DNA of 64,000 nt from contig CM036231.1 in NCBI GenBank assembly GCA_020631735.1, positions 6,289,831-6,353,830 of the forward strand, read 5' to 3'. Source of the stretch: Saccharum officinarum (taxonomy: Eukaryota; Streptophyta; Magnoliopsida; Poales; Poaceae). The notes beneath the pieces are model-generated. The model did not search any database. It saw only the letters and a program-made list of their open reading frames with translations, and was not told where the DNA came from. How positions within the stretch are numbered: the stretch's first letter is position 1; every line of letters starts with the position of its first letter. The position numbers and the translations under genes were made by a program. Of the stretch, positions 46,599-59,011 are shown piece after piece.

Positions 46599-48915
46599 AT
46601 GACATCCACCGTCACCGCAACCGTCAGGTGCGGGGGGCTCCCCGTCCGCCCGTCGTCGACGGCGCCCAAAGGACGCCCCCGCAGATGCGCCGTCCGAGCT
46701 CAAGGTACGTACGTTCGCGCCGATCCCCCAGATTCGTGGAGGACTCCAATTTCTGCCCTCCCCTCACTGAAATCTCCAATTTTTGCCCTCCCCTCACTGA
46801 AATCGGGATGAACTGACTGATATGATATCTGTTGTGGGCAGCCGCAGGAGCGGATGCCTCCAACGATAAGTCCGATAAGTCGGTGGAGGTCATGCGCAAG
46901 TTCTCCGAGCAGTACGCCCGCCGCTCGAACACCTTCTTCTGCGCGGATAAGACAGTCACTGCCGTCGTCATCAAGGTCAGTGCCGTCTCCTGAACTCTTG
47001 TCCTCGTAGGTGATACTGCGACCCAATATCAAAGACATCCACCGATTAACACCGACCTTTGGTGTATTGGCATCCCAGCACAAGGTTTTTGGGATGTGAA
47101 GTTTTTTTAAAAAAAACTTTGGGATGTAAAGTTAGGGGAGAATAGAAAGCAAAGGCCGGTAATAGCAGTCTAGACTGGAAAGTAGCGGATTGGGGGACAA
47201 CATAGATGTCATAAGGCTTAGAAATTAACAAAATGTTAAGAGACATAACAAACACATCATCCACAATTACATCTAGGTTAAGCCATGAATAGCACTATGG
47301 TCTTGCACTGGGGCTTGGGGAAGAACAGAAGCTACTTCATGCTAACAATAAAGGCTGAAAGAAAGGAACAGTAATATGGATTAGAGAGAACTAATTCTCC
47401 CAGACTTCCTTCTAGATGCTCCTTGGTAATGGTAATCCTCCCAGCGGCCTACAGCTCCTGATTTATAACATGAGGATGGTAACTTTGCAGAGGAGAGTCT
47501 AAAAAGTAGATGGCAGCACTTGAACTTCAGCTCCTGTTTGGCACAGCCAGCTTATGTGCATCAGGTGGTCGCAATATGGCTCAGCTTATTCATCCAGATT
47601 CCTAGTGAATGTTTGTTAACAAAAGAGAAATATAATTTGAAAAATGATGGTTTATTTTATAGCAAATAAGGTTGCTCTAAAATACGTGCAAAGTGAACAG
47701 TTGTGTTTAAGGGCACGTCCAGGTTGAGGACGGTGGTAATGCTGAACAATTTTTTTCCTCTCTTGATCATCCTGTGGGCAGTGCATCCATGACTTGGGAG
47801 GATCTATTTAGAAGTTTAGGGTTAAGGATATCAGTTTCAGTGTCATTTTAGGAATTGAGGGAACATCTGCATTACCATTATAAATCAGGAAGCTTATATC
47901 AAAGCACATGGGTATGTTAAATGCATGTGCTCTACTCTGGTTTTCTCAGAGAAACCATCACCTTTTCTCGATGATAGGTATATATAGGAATCTGTAATTC
48001 CTTCTTGATGATAAAGCACAAATTATTGTGTCTCCATCATTGTGAGTATGATCTATAACATGTTTGCAGGGACTTGCTGATCACAGAGATACTCTCGGAG
48101 CTCCTCTATGCCCTTGTAGGTAATTTATCTTATGTATTTTCCCCCTCAATTGTCCATCCATTATTTATACAAGGTATCAATTATTTCTCTTTCCGAAACT
48201 TCTTGTAAATCTGACCAGGCATTATGATGACAAAGCTGCGGAGGTAGCACAAGGATTTTGGAACTGCCCATGCGTCCCCATGCGTGAGAGGTGTGTTTAT
48301 GAACTACACTTCCAGCTATTTTTCTCCGATAGTGCATAGAGAATATTGTGGCAGCACTATTTTATGTCCAAAGTTATAGATATTGTACTGTGCCTGTACT
48401 GTTGCAAAACAGGCTGAGGTTCTTTTTCATTCGGGGTACCATATGAATAATTGCCAACTAGCTATCTCTGTTCCAATGCCACAGCATTGCATAAGCATTG
48501 ATTATGAAGGCATATTCCTTGCAAAACTGCAAGCTCCAGCATACCATGTATCGATTTTTTTTTTTATAAAAAACATCTGCTAGATAATAATGCAATTTCT
48601 AGTTCTCTTCCCCTGAAAAGAAAATCATAAATAAAATAAACAACAAATAATGTGTCTAGAAGCATCATTTCTTATGTGAGCGGTCTACTTCTGCAGGAAG
48701 GAATGCCACTGTATGCTTTTCCTTACTCCCGATAATGATTTTGCTGGGAAGGACCAGGCATGTCCCTTTTCCATACTATCAATGCTTTCTTGTCCTCTGA
48801 TATCTGCATCCATGATATATTCGGTGCAAATCCCTCGAGAATAATGATTTTTGTTGCATACTTGTGGCAGGTTATCTCCTTGGAGGAGATCAAAGAGGCG
48901 ACATCGAAGTTCTAA
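46599..48915 (+). CDS. FTRB: Ferredoxin-thioredoxin reductase, catalytic (beta) chain, chloroplast
   Basis: Six exons (46599-46704, 46842-46975, 48070-48119, 48219-48290, 48697-48757, 48871-48915) give 155 residues. The enzyme passes electrons from ferredoxin to thioredoxins in the chloroplast stroma and so links light to enzyme activation. Residues 1 to about 45 are a Ser/Arg/Ala-rich transit peptide (MTSTVTATVRCGG and on). The mature part begins near SVEVMRKFSEQYARRS. Seven cysteines are conserved: Cys69, then CPC (94, 96), CPC (113, 115) and CHC (124, 126). By the spacing of the cyanobacterial enzyme, 94, 113, 115 and 124 hold the 4Fe-4S cluster, and 96 and 126 form the redox disulfide. 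Intron 5 has a GC donor (CAG|GCATGT) and the usual AG acceptor. The gene looks functional. The variable chain is not in the window. Confidence 0.96.
46741..46804. repeat. Tandem duplication in FTRB intron 1
   Basis: CTCCAATTT(C/T)TGCCCTCC plus CCTCACTGAAAT occurs twice in direct succession (unit about 31 bases) within the 137-base first intron. The two copies differ at a single base. Confidence 0.92.
46976..48069 (+). other. Long intron 2 of FTRB
   Basis: This 1.1-kb intron separates the transit-peptide and N-terminal exons from the cluster-binding exons. No transposon ends or other gene were recognised in it. Confidence 0.7.
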
Positions 48916-50550
48916 CCCCATGTATTTTTCACGAAATGTTTACTTGACAGCTAGTTTTTTTTTATGTATATGTACTTAAGTAGCATCTATAAGATATGCC
49001 ATCAGGAAAATTTTCATAAAATGTGCAGTAAACAGCACTTCGCAAGGCTGTCGATGATATGAGCCGCTTTACCTGGGCTCCATTTCGTGAATTAAACACT
49101 ACGGAATTCGCCGTTCTTAACTGCTATTCCTGTGTTACTTGATTCTGTCTCCCGGATAAGAAACTTGATTCTCTTTATACTGTACGAAAAAAACCCCAAA
49201 TTGGCAAATTAGAATAGTTGATGAAGCAAATATGAGAAAATGTGGAGCTCAAGATGGGCTGCTGCTTGCTGCCCTGCCCACCGCGTGGGCTGCAACAGTG
49301 CGACCTCGGAATCACAGCAGCCATTGGAAAGCCATGTCATGCGGCCCGTTGCAGCCCGAATGCGAACTTGAGAAGTACAGTGGCCTTGTTTAGATACCCA
49401 AATTCTACCTTCTACTATGCAAAAAGAAGATTTCCCGTCACATCAAAATATCGGCACATATATAGAGTACTAGATACAGTACTTTATGATACGAACATAA
49501 GCCTAATTACCCAGACCCCACGCAGCCGCGCTACGATAGTGACTAGCGCAACGGCCTAGGAAGTTCCATATTATTACTCTTACTTAGAAAAAAGAACATA
49601 CGCGCCTGATTTCCATACGAGATAGAAAGAAATACCAAAATAAACCGTCCATAAAACACACAATTACTAAAGGCAAAATTTAAATAAAAACTATAAAAAA
49701 ACTAATAGTTTGGCCTATTATCAAAATGATCTAGGAATTACCACATTAATAAAACAAGAGCATGCACCATTGATTTGTAATTTCCAAGCGAGATAGAAAG
49801 AAATACCAAAATAAACCGTCCATATAGGCAAAATAAAAATTAATTAGTTTGGCCTCCAAATAAATTGGAAGAAAAATATCTAAATAAAAGTATATATAAA
49901 TTAGAATTAGTAATTAACTAAATTCAAATTGAAATTACAAGTTTGATTTCAAATGTATTACTACAGGGAAAGTATAAAAAATCATCTATTTTACTTTGAA
50001 AGGCTAAAACCTACCACATTGATTCTACAGATCAAGATGTAATGTTCTCTGGCAAAAGGTTTAGGAAAATAAATAAATAAATAAATCCAATATAGATAAA
50101 AACAAGTATAGAAAAAATAAAATACGTAGAATTCAATCAGTGTGTTACAACTAGATTTTCCATGGTGACAAAAAAATAAGAAACAGATATGGAGGATACA
50201 TGTATGTACTAGACCTATCCAAGCCCAACATTAATTTTGAGTTGTAATATAGGTAGATGTTTAATAAGAATACACACATATAACACCTTCTCGACAGTTT
50301 CACGACCACAAGGCTCAGTTGGCGTGTACGAGTAAGAACGTACACATGAATGACTTGTACTTGGTGGATAGGTCCAACCATAGGCTTAGCTCGTGTGCAG
50401 GTGCTATATGTGATTTTTGTAATTGAAGTACCCGCACGCACAACACCACTATGACAACAGCCAACAGTGACACTCCAGCAAAACAGAGCACTGCCCTAAT
50501 AAGTAACCTGTTCTGGGTCTGGGTCTTCAATTCGTCAATTCGAATGCTTT
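48916..50550. other. Intergenic AT-rich DNA
   Basis: The 3' region of FTRB comes first. 49381-49510 resembles the Tourist-like family (GGCCTTGTTTAGATACC, CCCGTCACATCAAAATATC) but is truncated. The remainder is AT-rich; AAGCGAGATAGAAAGAAATACCAAAATAAACCGTCCAT recurs in part at 49615 and 49788. No gene is seen. Confidence 0.45.
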
Positions 50551-50551
50551 G

Positions 50552-50926
50552 AGCTGAGTACTGAAAAGTCAGGCTGAAAAGTACTGTTCGCTGATTTGTT
50601 ATGAGAGAACAACATTATAATATACTCCCTTCATCCTAAATTATAAGGCATTCCAAGAATCTTGGAGAGTCAAAGGATCTCAAGTTTGACCAAATTTATA
50701 TGATAAGATAATAATATTTATGACACCAATTAAGTATCATTAGATTCTTCATTAATTATATTTTCATAGTATACCTATTTGATGTTATAATTTTTTTTGT
50801 AATTTTCTCTATAATTTTGGCCAATCTTAAGATGTTTTGACTCTCCTATATTCTTGGAATGCCTTATAATTTAAAATGGAGGGAGTAACTGATAAAGACA
50901 GACTGATAAGTTCAAGCAAACAAGGC
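50552..50926. mobile_element. hAT-like MITE hosting a nested Stowaway
   Basis: The left part (GCTGAAAAGTACTGTTCGCTGATTTGTTATGAGAGAAC) and the right part (CTGATAAGTTCAAGCAAACAAGG) belong to the same family as 5546-5648. The Stowaway at 50625-50885 sits between them. Confidence 0.7.
50625..50885. mobile_element. Stowaway MITE, 261 bp
   Basis: The terminal inverted repeats are long: the left arm CTCCCTTCATCCTAAATTAT plus AAGGCATTCCAAGAAT pairs with the right arm ATTCTTGGAATGCCTTATAA plus TTTAAAATGGAGGGAG. TA flanks both ends. Confidence 0.93.
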
Positions 50927-51724
50927 AATATTTGTGCAGTCTAACAAGAGCGTACAAACGGACTATAATCGAATTTGGTGGACGGGTTTAATTTCACAAG
51001 CACAAGGTTCATTTCGTCTGAAAATGTTGTGATGTTTGTGATTGAAGAAAAAAAAGGGTAACTTCGCTAGCAGATATGAGCTGCTGATCGAGCTCTGGTT
51101 GTGTGAGTGTGGCTGAGTGAAACATGCAGTGGTCTGTATAATTGAACGAAAAAAAACCTTGGCCAGTGCGTAACTACTAACTAGATATGGGCTACTCGCC
51201 GGCCGGCAGCGCAGATCAGCAGGTGTTTTTTTTTTCAGTGGTCACCTATGGCCTTCATTCCCCCAACGGGTCCAAGAACGCACACTCCCCATGTATCCTG
51301 GATTCATGTCTACAAACCAAAACTTTGTCTGCACACCTGGCACCTGGCTAACGATCTTAGATTTGTAGCCCTTAATAACTAACTCGAGATGAATCAAGGG
51401 CTCTGTATTACTACATAATAGAGCGAAGATCTAGCTAGGTTAAACAAACATAGAGCACGGGGTTAGTTGGCCTAAAAATCGCACCCTGTTTGACATTGGT
51501 ATTTCTCATTCATACTCCCCGTGTCTTATAATAGAAGACTTTATATTGTTCAAATTTTGTCTCAAAATACTTGACCTTCTCATTTTCAAATACACCTTTC
51601 TTTTTTAGTCTTTTTCTAATACACCTTTCTCTCTTTCCACTACGTCTCTTCTTTTGCTTCTCTCTCTCACCTTCTCATTTTGTGTATTATATTTTTTTTC
51701 TTTTCTTTCGATAATGCTACCATT
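50927..51724. other. Intergenic DNA, no gene seen
   Basis: It contains a CT-rich tract near 51600-51700 and no recognised coding or RNA feature. Confidence 0.4.
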
Positions 51725-52785
51725 AAGACGTCCGGAAAGTCGAACGCCTCGCTCCACTCGCGCTGCTTGCCTAAAAAAACGAATCCCCATGGAAAGCTCG
51801 TCTCCCCCATTCTGTGCTTGTGCGTCGCGGCTTCATGGCGCCGTGCGGCCATCTGACTGTCCCAATCCGCCGTGCTTCCACCTCCATCCTGTGCCGCCGC
51901 CCACTCCGACATGGTACCACGCCTGCCATCCCACGTGGCACCTCCGTCTCCCGCAGAGAGGAGAAATCCTCCGCATGAGATATGCTGCCAGCCGCACCAC
52001 GGACTGCAGCTGCCGCCGGACCCAGTCACCGGCGCCTCGCCCTCCGCCTCCAAGCTCCATGCGCGTGCTCGGCGAGTGCAGCGGCGCCTCCGTCCTTCGC
52101 CACGCCCAAGCTAGGTGGCCAGGAGAGGGGGCGTCGTTGGCCAGACCCAGGCCAGGCATAGGCACAACTGGCTGTTGCCAGGCCACACCACCATCCTCGG
52201 CTACCGGTTAACCGGAACCGACCGTCTCCGCTTTGCGCTGTGTCGTACGAAGAAGAGTGAAAAATACATGTTGTAAATGTCTGTTTTAAGTGTTTCAAAT
52301 GTTTTAGAGATATGTTGCAAGTGTTTTATACGGATGTTGCAAAAGTAGACCGTGATGTTGCATTGGTTGTATATGTATGTTGCAAGCTCCTATTCCCAAT
52401 CTTTCATCTGTTTTTTACGTATATTGCAAGTGTGTTTATTTGGATGTTGTATATGTTTCACACATATGATGCAAGTGTTTTATCTGGATGTTGCGTATGC
52501 TTACAATGGTTTCAAGTGCTTTTTCAGGTATTTTTGCAAGTGGGTTTCAGACGCATGTTTCAAATGTTTGTTTTCAGTCCTATGTTGCACCTGGATGTTT
52601 CAAAACTAGATCGAACGTTGCATCTCCCTTCTCGCCTTTCTGCTGTCTCGCTTCGGTGTCAGGCACGGGGGGCCCCACATGCTTGTGGGCGGGCATAGTA
52701 GGCGAGACGTGGGCGGGCAGGCGCGGGATGTGAGACGGGGGGCTGCGGCGCGGGTGTTCGGGCGGCAGGGGCTAGCGTCCGGATG
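51725..52785. mobile_element. CCGGACG-ended repeat element, copy 3
   Basis: The left end is AAGACGTCCGGAAAG and the right end is GGCTAGCGTCCGGATGC. A C-rich block, an array of TGTTGCAAGTGTTTTAT(C/A)(T/C)GGATGTTGC units (52265-52600) and a G-rich block lie between. The open frames inside are low-complexity and not convincing genes. Confidence 0.65.
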
Positions 52786-54480
52786 CAAGGCCCTAGGCAC
52801 GCCCTTTTCTTTAGTTCTTGTGCCCAAACCTATAAGATCTTCTATTGTGAGACAGATGGAGTACCAAGTTAGCACAGAGTTCAACTAAAGTACATTTCAC
52901 TGGACATTTGATCGGACTAGTTGCTATTGCATTGCTGCGGCGGTCAACATTAACATTGCCTAACTGAAGCATGTCTTGGGAGTTGGGAACGCTCACATTG
53001 AATTTTTTTTCTTGCAGAGCGCAGCGCAGCCAGCAGCACCCGCATGTGCCTGGCGTACATGCCAGCGATTAAAGAAGCTGATAAAATTGGCTAGCTGGGC
53101 TCGAGGGATCTCATCGTCTGTCCTCTCCACCCACCTGGTAGTCACTGCTGTCAGCACCTGCCGGCAGCTAGCGGCAAACCTGATCCGGCCATCATCTTCC
53201 CCTTCAGCAAAGCATATCGTTCCAAATCTCCAACGGTGGGCCATCATCGATCCTTTCATTTCCAAGACTACTCCTTTGTAAGGACTCCATTACCCATTAC
53301 CCATACCTTCTATGGGGTGAATCTTGTGCTTAGTTTCGAGAGTGTTTCAGAGCTTTATTTGCTGAGCTCTTGCCTCGATCTATTTCCCCATCTGAGAGAG
53401 AGCTTGGCCACTTGGCAGTATCATGCAATTTCAACGCTCCATGGCTAAATGCCAACCAATGACAAAGCTTGGACCAGACCCTGGACTCTTGGAGGTAGAG
53501 AAGGTGGGTGTTTGGGTTTGTGTCTTGAGGAGCATTGGACCACGGGTGCCGCTACAAGGCATGCGTAAAGGACAGCGTGCTCCAAAATGCTGTGGACCAT
53601 AGTCCATTGTGTGCTGCAGGTTTACACAAATAACAACAAGAAATAAAGTCGCAAGGAGGAATAAGGGTGATTTCCTTTTTTGCTTTTATAATATATATAA
53701 ACTAGCAAGGTAATCCGTGTATAAACTGTAAAGTGCTCGGCTAATGTATCGTCGTTTGATTTTTTTTTATGCAATTTAGCTTACACTCTTCTCACCTATT
53801 TTTACTCTCACGTCTTACTCTATACTTCTATAGTCATTGGCTTCATTAGCGTTTATTGTCATAAGAAGTAATTGTGTCCACCATAAATGATCTGCGCGCC
53901 CTACATTTTTTGTTTATTGGTTGATTAACGCTATAACCTAGAGAGATATATATCCCAAACTTGATACAGTAGTTCATATCCTTTCATACAATTCGCTCCA
54001 ACATCCTGCTTTTCATATCCATCGACGTTCTCTTTCAGTGGCAAATGACAAAGTTTTACTATTACCTCTATAGATAAACCTTACTTAGTTGCTTAGTTAA
54101 AGTTATCAATTCTTATCTTTTGAATTTTTCTAGGTTTATTTTTAACTCTAATATTGAATTATATTTATTTTTCCTATTACATTTGGCATCAAAAGATAAT
54201 TTTTTGAGTCTCCTTTTATTCCAAGACGATAATGCAGTCACGTAGCAAACATTAAGCAGCTATTGTTGAAAGTTACACGTTTTGGTAACTAGAAGATACC
54301 CTGCGCATTACTGCGAGGTATTGCGAAGAATTTTGAATGAAATTGAGTGGAGATGATATATGTGGATAGCTTGCAATTAAAATATTAGAAGTTAGTGGGA
54401 TGACATGGCTATTAGTGGGAGATGATGTGGATAGTTAGTGGGGGATGATGTGAATGGCTTGCATTTTGAGATAGACTTAA
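52786..54480. other. Intergenic DNA, no gene seen
   Basis: At about 53015 a pyrimidine-rich TTTTTTTTCTTGCAG precedes a GC-richer stretch to 53450 that looks like an exon acceptor, but no recognisable protein follows. The rest is AT-rich. Confidence 0.35.
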
Positions 54481-54665
54481 AGTGAATTAACTTTATAAGA
54501 GATATATAGATAGAGATAGAGATAGAGATAGAGATATATATAGAGAATTAGTGAATTAACTTTATAAGAGATATATAGATATAGATATAGATATAGAATA
54601 TAAGATATAGATATAGATATAGATATAGATATAGATATAGATAGAGATAGAGATAGAGATAGAGA
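54481..54665. repeat. GATATA/GATAGA microsatellite with an internal duplication
   Basis: Runs of TAGAGA and TAGATA units fill the region. GTGAATTAACTTTATAAGAG plus ATATATAGAT occurs at 54482 and again at 54551, so a 69-base segment was doubled. Confidence 0.95.
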
Positions 54666-56600
54666 ATTAATATATGAGTATTTCTAGGATCATTTTTGTG
54701 TAATAATGGTATATATCATATATGAATGATTCGTTACAACAGTTGCTAACTTTAATCGTAAATTAACAAAGTAGTGGATGGATGAATAAAGATCGATGAA
54801 AGACTTCGGTATACATCTGGAGTGTACCTTAGGTCAATGTGTGATCCGGATAGAGAACTCTAGTGGTAGATATCTCTTCCATTCAAAAAAAATCAAGCTT
54901 TTAGATATCTCTTATCGTACAGATATATGAATATTATAAGATAATACCACACACAAACTTTTACTTCTTGCATGAAAATAAAGTAAAATGGAGGCTATCT
55001 AAAAGACTCACATTATAAAGAGAATAAAGGAGTTTTTGTATGGAGCTGATATTTACAGCTGGAATTCTTTCCGGATCATGGTGACCATTCAGATGTATAC
55101 GAAACCTACTACTCTCCTCTCAAAATATAAGATACACACATGTTCTAAAATTTAAACTTCATAGATCAGTAATTATTCTAATTGCCTGAGAAGTTTGTGC
55201 TACAAAATACATTAGATTTGTATTTATAAAGATTACACTTTTGCTGCCACGGACGATATACTATAAGAGAAACTAGCGATCAACGCATGACTTTGGAGAC
55301 TGCACCAAATCAAATCATACTTTATATTTTAGGACAAATGGAGTACATGGAATACTCTACACTATATGGCCTCTATGTGAGTTATGCATTTAACTGTCCA
55401 TTGTTACAAGTTTCATCCTTAGGTTGAGCCGTTGTAAGCACGATACCATGGTTTGGACCATGAGGCATAAACAACTATGAGAAATTAATCATTTCTTCTA
55501 CCACTGTATGATGTGAACAACAAGTTCTCCGAAAAACTTCAAGAGAGAAGAGGTTACATGACCTTGACAACAATGACTTGTATATGGGAACATTAAGCAA
55601 TGTAAAAACATGCACTCTCAAACAAAATCACCGTTTGTGCTGCATTTTGTATACCCCTTCATTATACATGGCAAGAAGATGGTGGTTTTGTTGATATAAG
55701 TTGGCAAATTTGATGGAGACCAACATTGTGAATCATAAAAACTAACATATTTGTTATTAGCAAACCACCGATCATCACATGTCTATTCATCTAAGCATTA
55801 AAAGATACCACCATAACTAAGGTACATCAAATATCCTAAGACAATAAGACTAATAAAGAGACTAATATAGGGCAAGGAATTGTAATAAAGGAATAACAAT
55901 AAGGATAAGGCGGGAAATGACATGGCAATAACGGTAGCCTCGGTAACAGACAACTCTATGTTGTCTGTGCAAACAAAGGTAAAGATCTGGTCTCGATTGA
56001 TATTGCCAAATATGGAATGAAAGAATAGTAACGGAAAAGCATAAAATCTAATTGGTGCGTTATCACCATGTACTTTTGGTATTCTTCTTCAACAAGCAAA
56101 ACTAAAAAAAATCGAAGTGTGACCTAAAAAGAGAGATCATAGAATCTAATAGATGTGTTATCACCGACTACTTTTGGAATTCTTCTTCCACACACGCACA
56201 ATTAAAAACCGAAGTGTGTAAGGAAATGCACGTGGATTTGAGCAGTTGGTTCAATGTGATGTGCCTAGCTGGTGATGGATCTTAATCATTTTAAAGACAG
56301 CTCTTGTATAGTCATTTTAAAGATAACTCTTGTAATGCTTAAAGCCGAACTAGAGAAACACTAGAAACTCCTCTATAGATTTAGCTAATTGAGTTGAGAA
56401 CCTTTACCATGTTTAAAGTTGCTTTTCAACCTTGGGGTGGTCGATCAAGGTCGATGAACTTGTAGCAAATTACGGGCAATGCCACTGGCGGTGCCTTCTA
56501 GGAGACTACTAGGCCCTTGAGAGGCATAACAGGTGGCAACCTTTTACGGTTCCACTTCCCGCAGACCCAATCGGATGATCCGAGCCGCCCATTAGAGATC
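54666..56600. other. AT-rich intergenic DNA with one degenerate Stowaway-like MITE
   Basis: 55112-55343 starts CTCTCCTCTCAAAATATAAG after TA and ends TATATTTTAGGACAAATGGAG before TA, a diverged Stowaway. At 56035 and 56145 the block AATC(T)AAT(T/A)G(G/A)TG(C/T)GTTATCACC is repeated with following AGTGTG sequence. No gene is seen. Confidence 0.5.
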
Positions 56601-56864
56601 GACGGTCAGGCTTAGGCTCCTATCTCCAATTTCAGTTTCAGGAGAAAGGATATGCCCCACACGTCATTGCAGCCAAAAACCAAAGCCGGCGCAGACCAAC
56701 GACTCGGCAGAAGTCAGAAGCGAGCGAGCGGCACACTGCACGCGCGGCAGCCAGTCCCCCAGCCCACCACCACTTCTTCCCGTGCGCGCGCGCGTGAGGC
56801 GCTGCTCCTTTTCTTTGCATGTGAAGGGGTGAGAGAGGGGGGACAGAGTGGGAGAAGGGGAGCA

Positions 56865-57115
56865 ATGCCGATCGTGTCCGAGTGCGGGCGGGGGCGGCGG
56901 GGCGGCGGCGGCGGCAGCTCCAGCTTCGGCCGCCGGGGCCAATGCAGCGCGCCGGCGGCAAGCTACGGGTCGTTGTCGTCAGCGCGGCGGGGAAGTGACA
57001 GCAGGGCGGGGGTGCTGCAGTGTGGTGAGGTAGAGAGTGATGAGGAGGTGCAGAGCTCGTACAAAGGACCCTTCGACACCATGGACGCGCTCCAGGACGC
57101 ACTGCCAAACAAAAG
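56865..57115 (+). CDS. OXS3-like protein, first exon
   Basis: The exon starts at ATG 56865 and ends AACAAAAG|GTCAGC (phase 2, 83 codons plus two bases). A Gly/Ser-rich N-terminus leads to the conserved block VQSSYKGPFDTMDALQDALP and NKR. This matches the segment (SSYKGPFETMDALEEALP-like) of the OXIDATIVE STRESS 3 family, small nuclear or chromatin-linked proteins that raise tolerance to heavy metals and oxidative stress. In the family this block is followed by a second exon with a K-F-Y-x-G-K-S-K-S-F motif. I find no such exon before the gap at 58703 or the retroelement that follows. The gene may continue beyond the window, be lost, or be split by the element. Confidence 0.75.
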
Positions 57116-58259
57116 GTCAGCCCAATCCGCCAAAGCTCGCGCCTTTGTCAATCTTGTTCCGGTAATCCGTAATCGTTCTGGATTTGATTTATTATGGATT
57201 TTGAGGTGGATTATGTTGGCCTTTACCACTTCTTGTGCCATACGGTGCACTGCAGATAGCAGGGGGCATGTACTCTCTCCCTTTAGAGTGTTGTATGGAG
57301 TGATGTAGGTGTAAAAATTGTTTTTTTTTCGATTCTGTACTCTGTAGTGTGCGTCGCTGGAGGGTGCCGAGGGGTTTTGTTTGACTCGAACAGTGCAGTG
57401 GAATTTGTTTTGGTTGTGAAATTTTGTGGCATTTTGGGTGTATCTGAAGTAATCTGTTGTCGAAGTGTTCTGTCAAAATATCTGGGGATTTCTCTGGTGA
57501 TCATCCCGTGCAAAGTGGTGGGGGCACTTGGTCTGGATCCTTTTGGTGGCTGCAATGTGCATACCAGCATAAGCGTCGTAGAGGAACTGCGACTCATGAT
57601 TGTCTTAAAAGTTTATTTCTTGATCGCTCTGGTTGGTGGGTGCTATGGTACAGAGGCTGGACAAGGACAGTAGTGGATTTAGTATGTTTGGCTGGCTGCT
57701 CAATTGCATCTGACATAGGGGGGCCGCTTGTGGTGTTTTCATTTCTTAGTATATGCCTATGGGTGCCATGCCAGTGCCATAAAGATTTCAGACAATTTGT
57801 TGGGAAGAGATTGGAGTTTTGTTTAGAGCTGGTTATGGTTCTTCCATGTAAATTATGAGTAAATGTTTTATGTGAAATGTTACCATTTTCACTGAAGCCT
57901 TGCTCTTGGGTCTTGGCCATGCCTTTTGCTTGTGACAGTTTAGTTCCAGTGTGGGGCTCCTTGCAAATCTTCATAGGATATATTTGTATGATTTTGTCAC
58001 AGTTCATGTCAGCCTGAACATATGCAGATAAAATATTTTCTGCTGACATACTTCAACCTTTGTGGTTTCTGATTTATTAGTAGTATAGGATAGATATGTC
58101 AAGAACCCAAAGGTCTTGAGTTAATGTTCAATTATGATGAAGTTGGTTAGGATTGCTTAAGATTGATAGTAAAATGGATATTGAAGTTAAAAGGATTTTT
58201 ACGTTCCATTCTTGATACTTCACCACTAGCTGGTCCCAGCTAATTTAGACAGTAATAAG
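57116..58259 (+). other. Putative intron of the OXS3-like gene
   Basis: This begins at the GT donor and is T-rich, as plant introns are. Open frames here (for example 57347-57673) have no recognisable domain and are not called. Confidence 0.5.
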
Positions 58260-58535
58260 TAGGGATCAAAATGGATCGGATACGGACGAATATCACTGAT
58301 ATTACATTTGTTTTCATATTTTTCTGGTCGGATTCGGATTCGAATACGGATAGTGTCAACCATGCGGATAGGAATACGGTTTAGATGTCGACATCATAAA
58401 TATACGAGTTAAGTATTCGGATACGGATACAGTATCGATGTTGAATATCCGGACTCGGATACGGGTAGATTTGAACCCCTCTAAACAGATTCGTCTCGAT
58501 ACGGTCGGAAAATATCTGTACCGTTTTCATCCCTA
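58260..58535. mobile_element. hAT-like MITE, 276 bp
   Basis: It is flanked by identical 8-bp GTAATAAG at 58252-58259 and 58536-58543. The ends are TAGGGATCAAAATGG and, inverted, TAGGGATGAAAACGG. CGGATACGGATA-type motifs fill the subterminal parts. Confidence 0.93.
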
Positions 58536-58702
58536 GTAATAAGCAATAGTAACCTTTGAAACACTGTGCACTCTTTTAAACATTTGTCCAGGAGGTAATT
58601 ATTTTTAGAAGTAGCAGCTTTTTTTATTGATATGTTTGCACAATACATAGAATTATATATTCATATATAAGGAATTCATCATGTTATCTTACTAAGTTTT
58701 TT

Positions 58703-58802
58703 NNNNNNNNNNNNNNNNNNNNNNNNNNNNNNNNNNNNNNNNNNNNNNNNNNNNNNNNNNNNNNNNNNNNNNNNNNNNNNNNNNNNNNNNNNNNNNNNNN
58801 NN
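58703..58802. other. Assembly gap of 100 N
   Basis: The length is exactly 100, a conventional placeholder, so the true size is unknown. It lies just where a 5' LTR of the following element would be expected. Confidence 0.99.
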
Positions 58803-59011
58803 ACGTTACAAGAGATCGTTGTATGCCACCGTTTATTCCGTTAGTAGTCATTAGTTTTCTAAGTTTGTGAGGACGTACTGAAGAGCGTGCATGCATCATG
58901 TGTGCATTTCATTCATGGCACTGTTCCTCCCCTTATAAGTTGATTATCTCATTTCGATAAAAATGCCACTTAAAATCTGTTCTCACCACGGTAATAAATT
59001 TTTTGCTACAG

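Noticed and set aside
51654..52211. A 185-codon frame in the third CCGGACG element
   Set aside because: It is Pro/Arg/Ser-rich, starts in a CT-rich tract, and lies within the repeat element; no domain is seen.
53015..53450. Possible terminal exon after a strong acceptor-like TTCTTGCAG
   Set aside because: No readable protein family and no upstream exon could be joined to it.
57347..57858. Frames of 108-133 codons downstream of the OXS3-like exon
   Set aside because: They lie in T-rich, intron-like DNA just after a good donor and have no domain.
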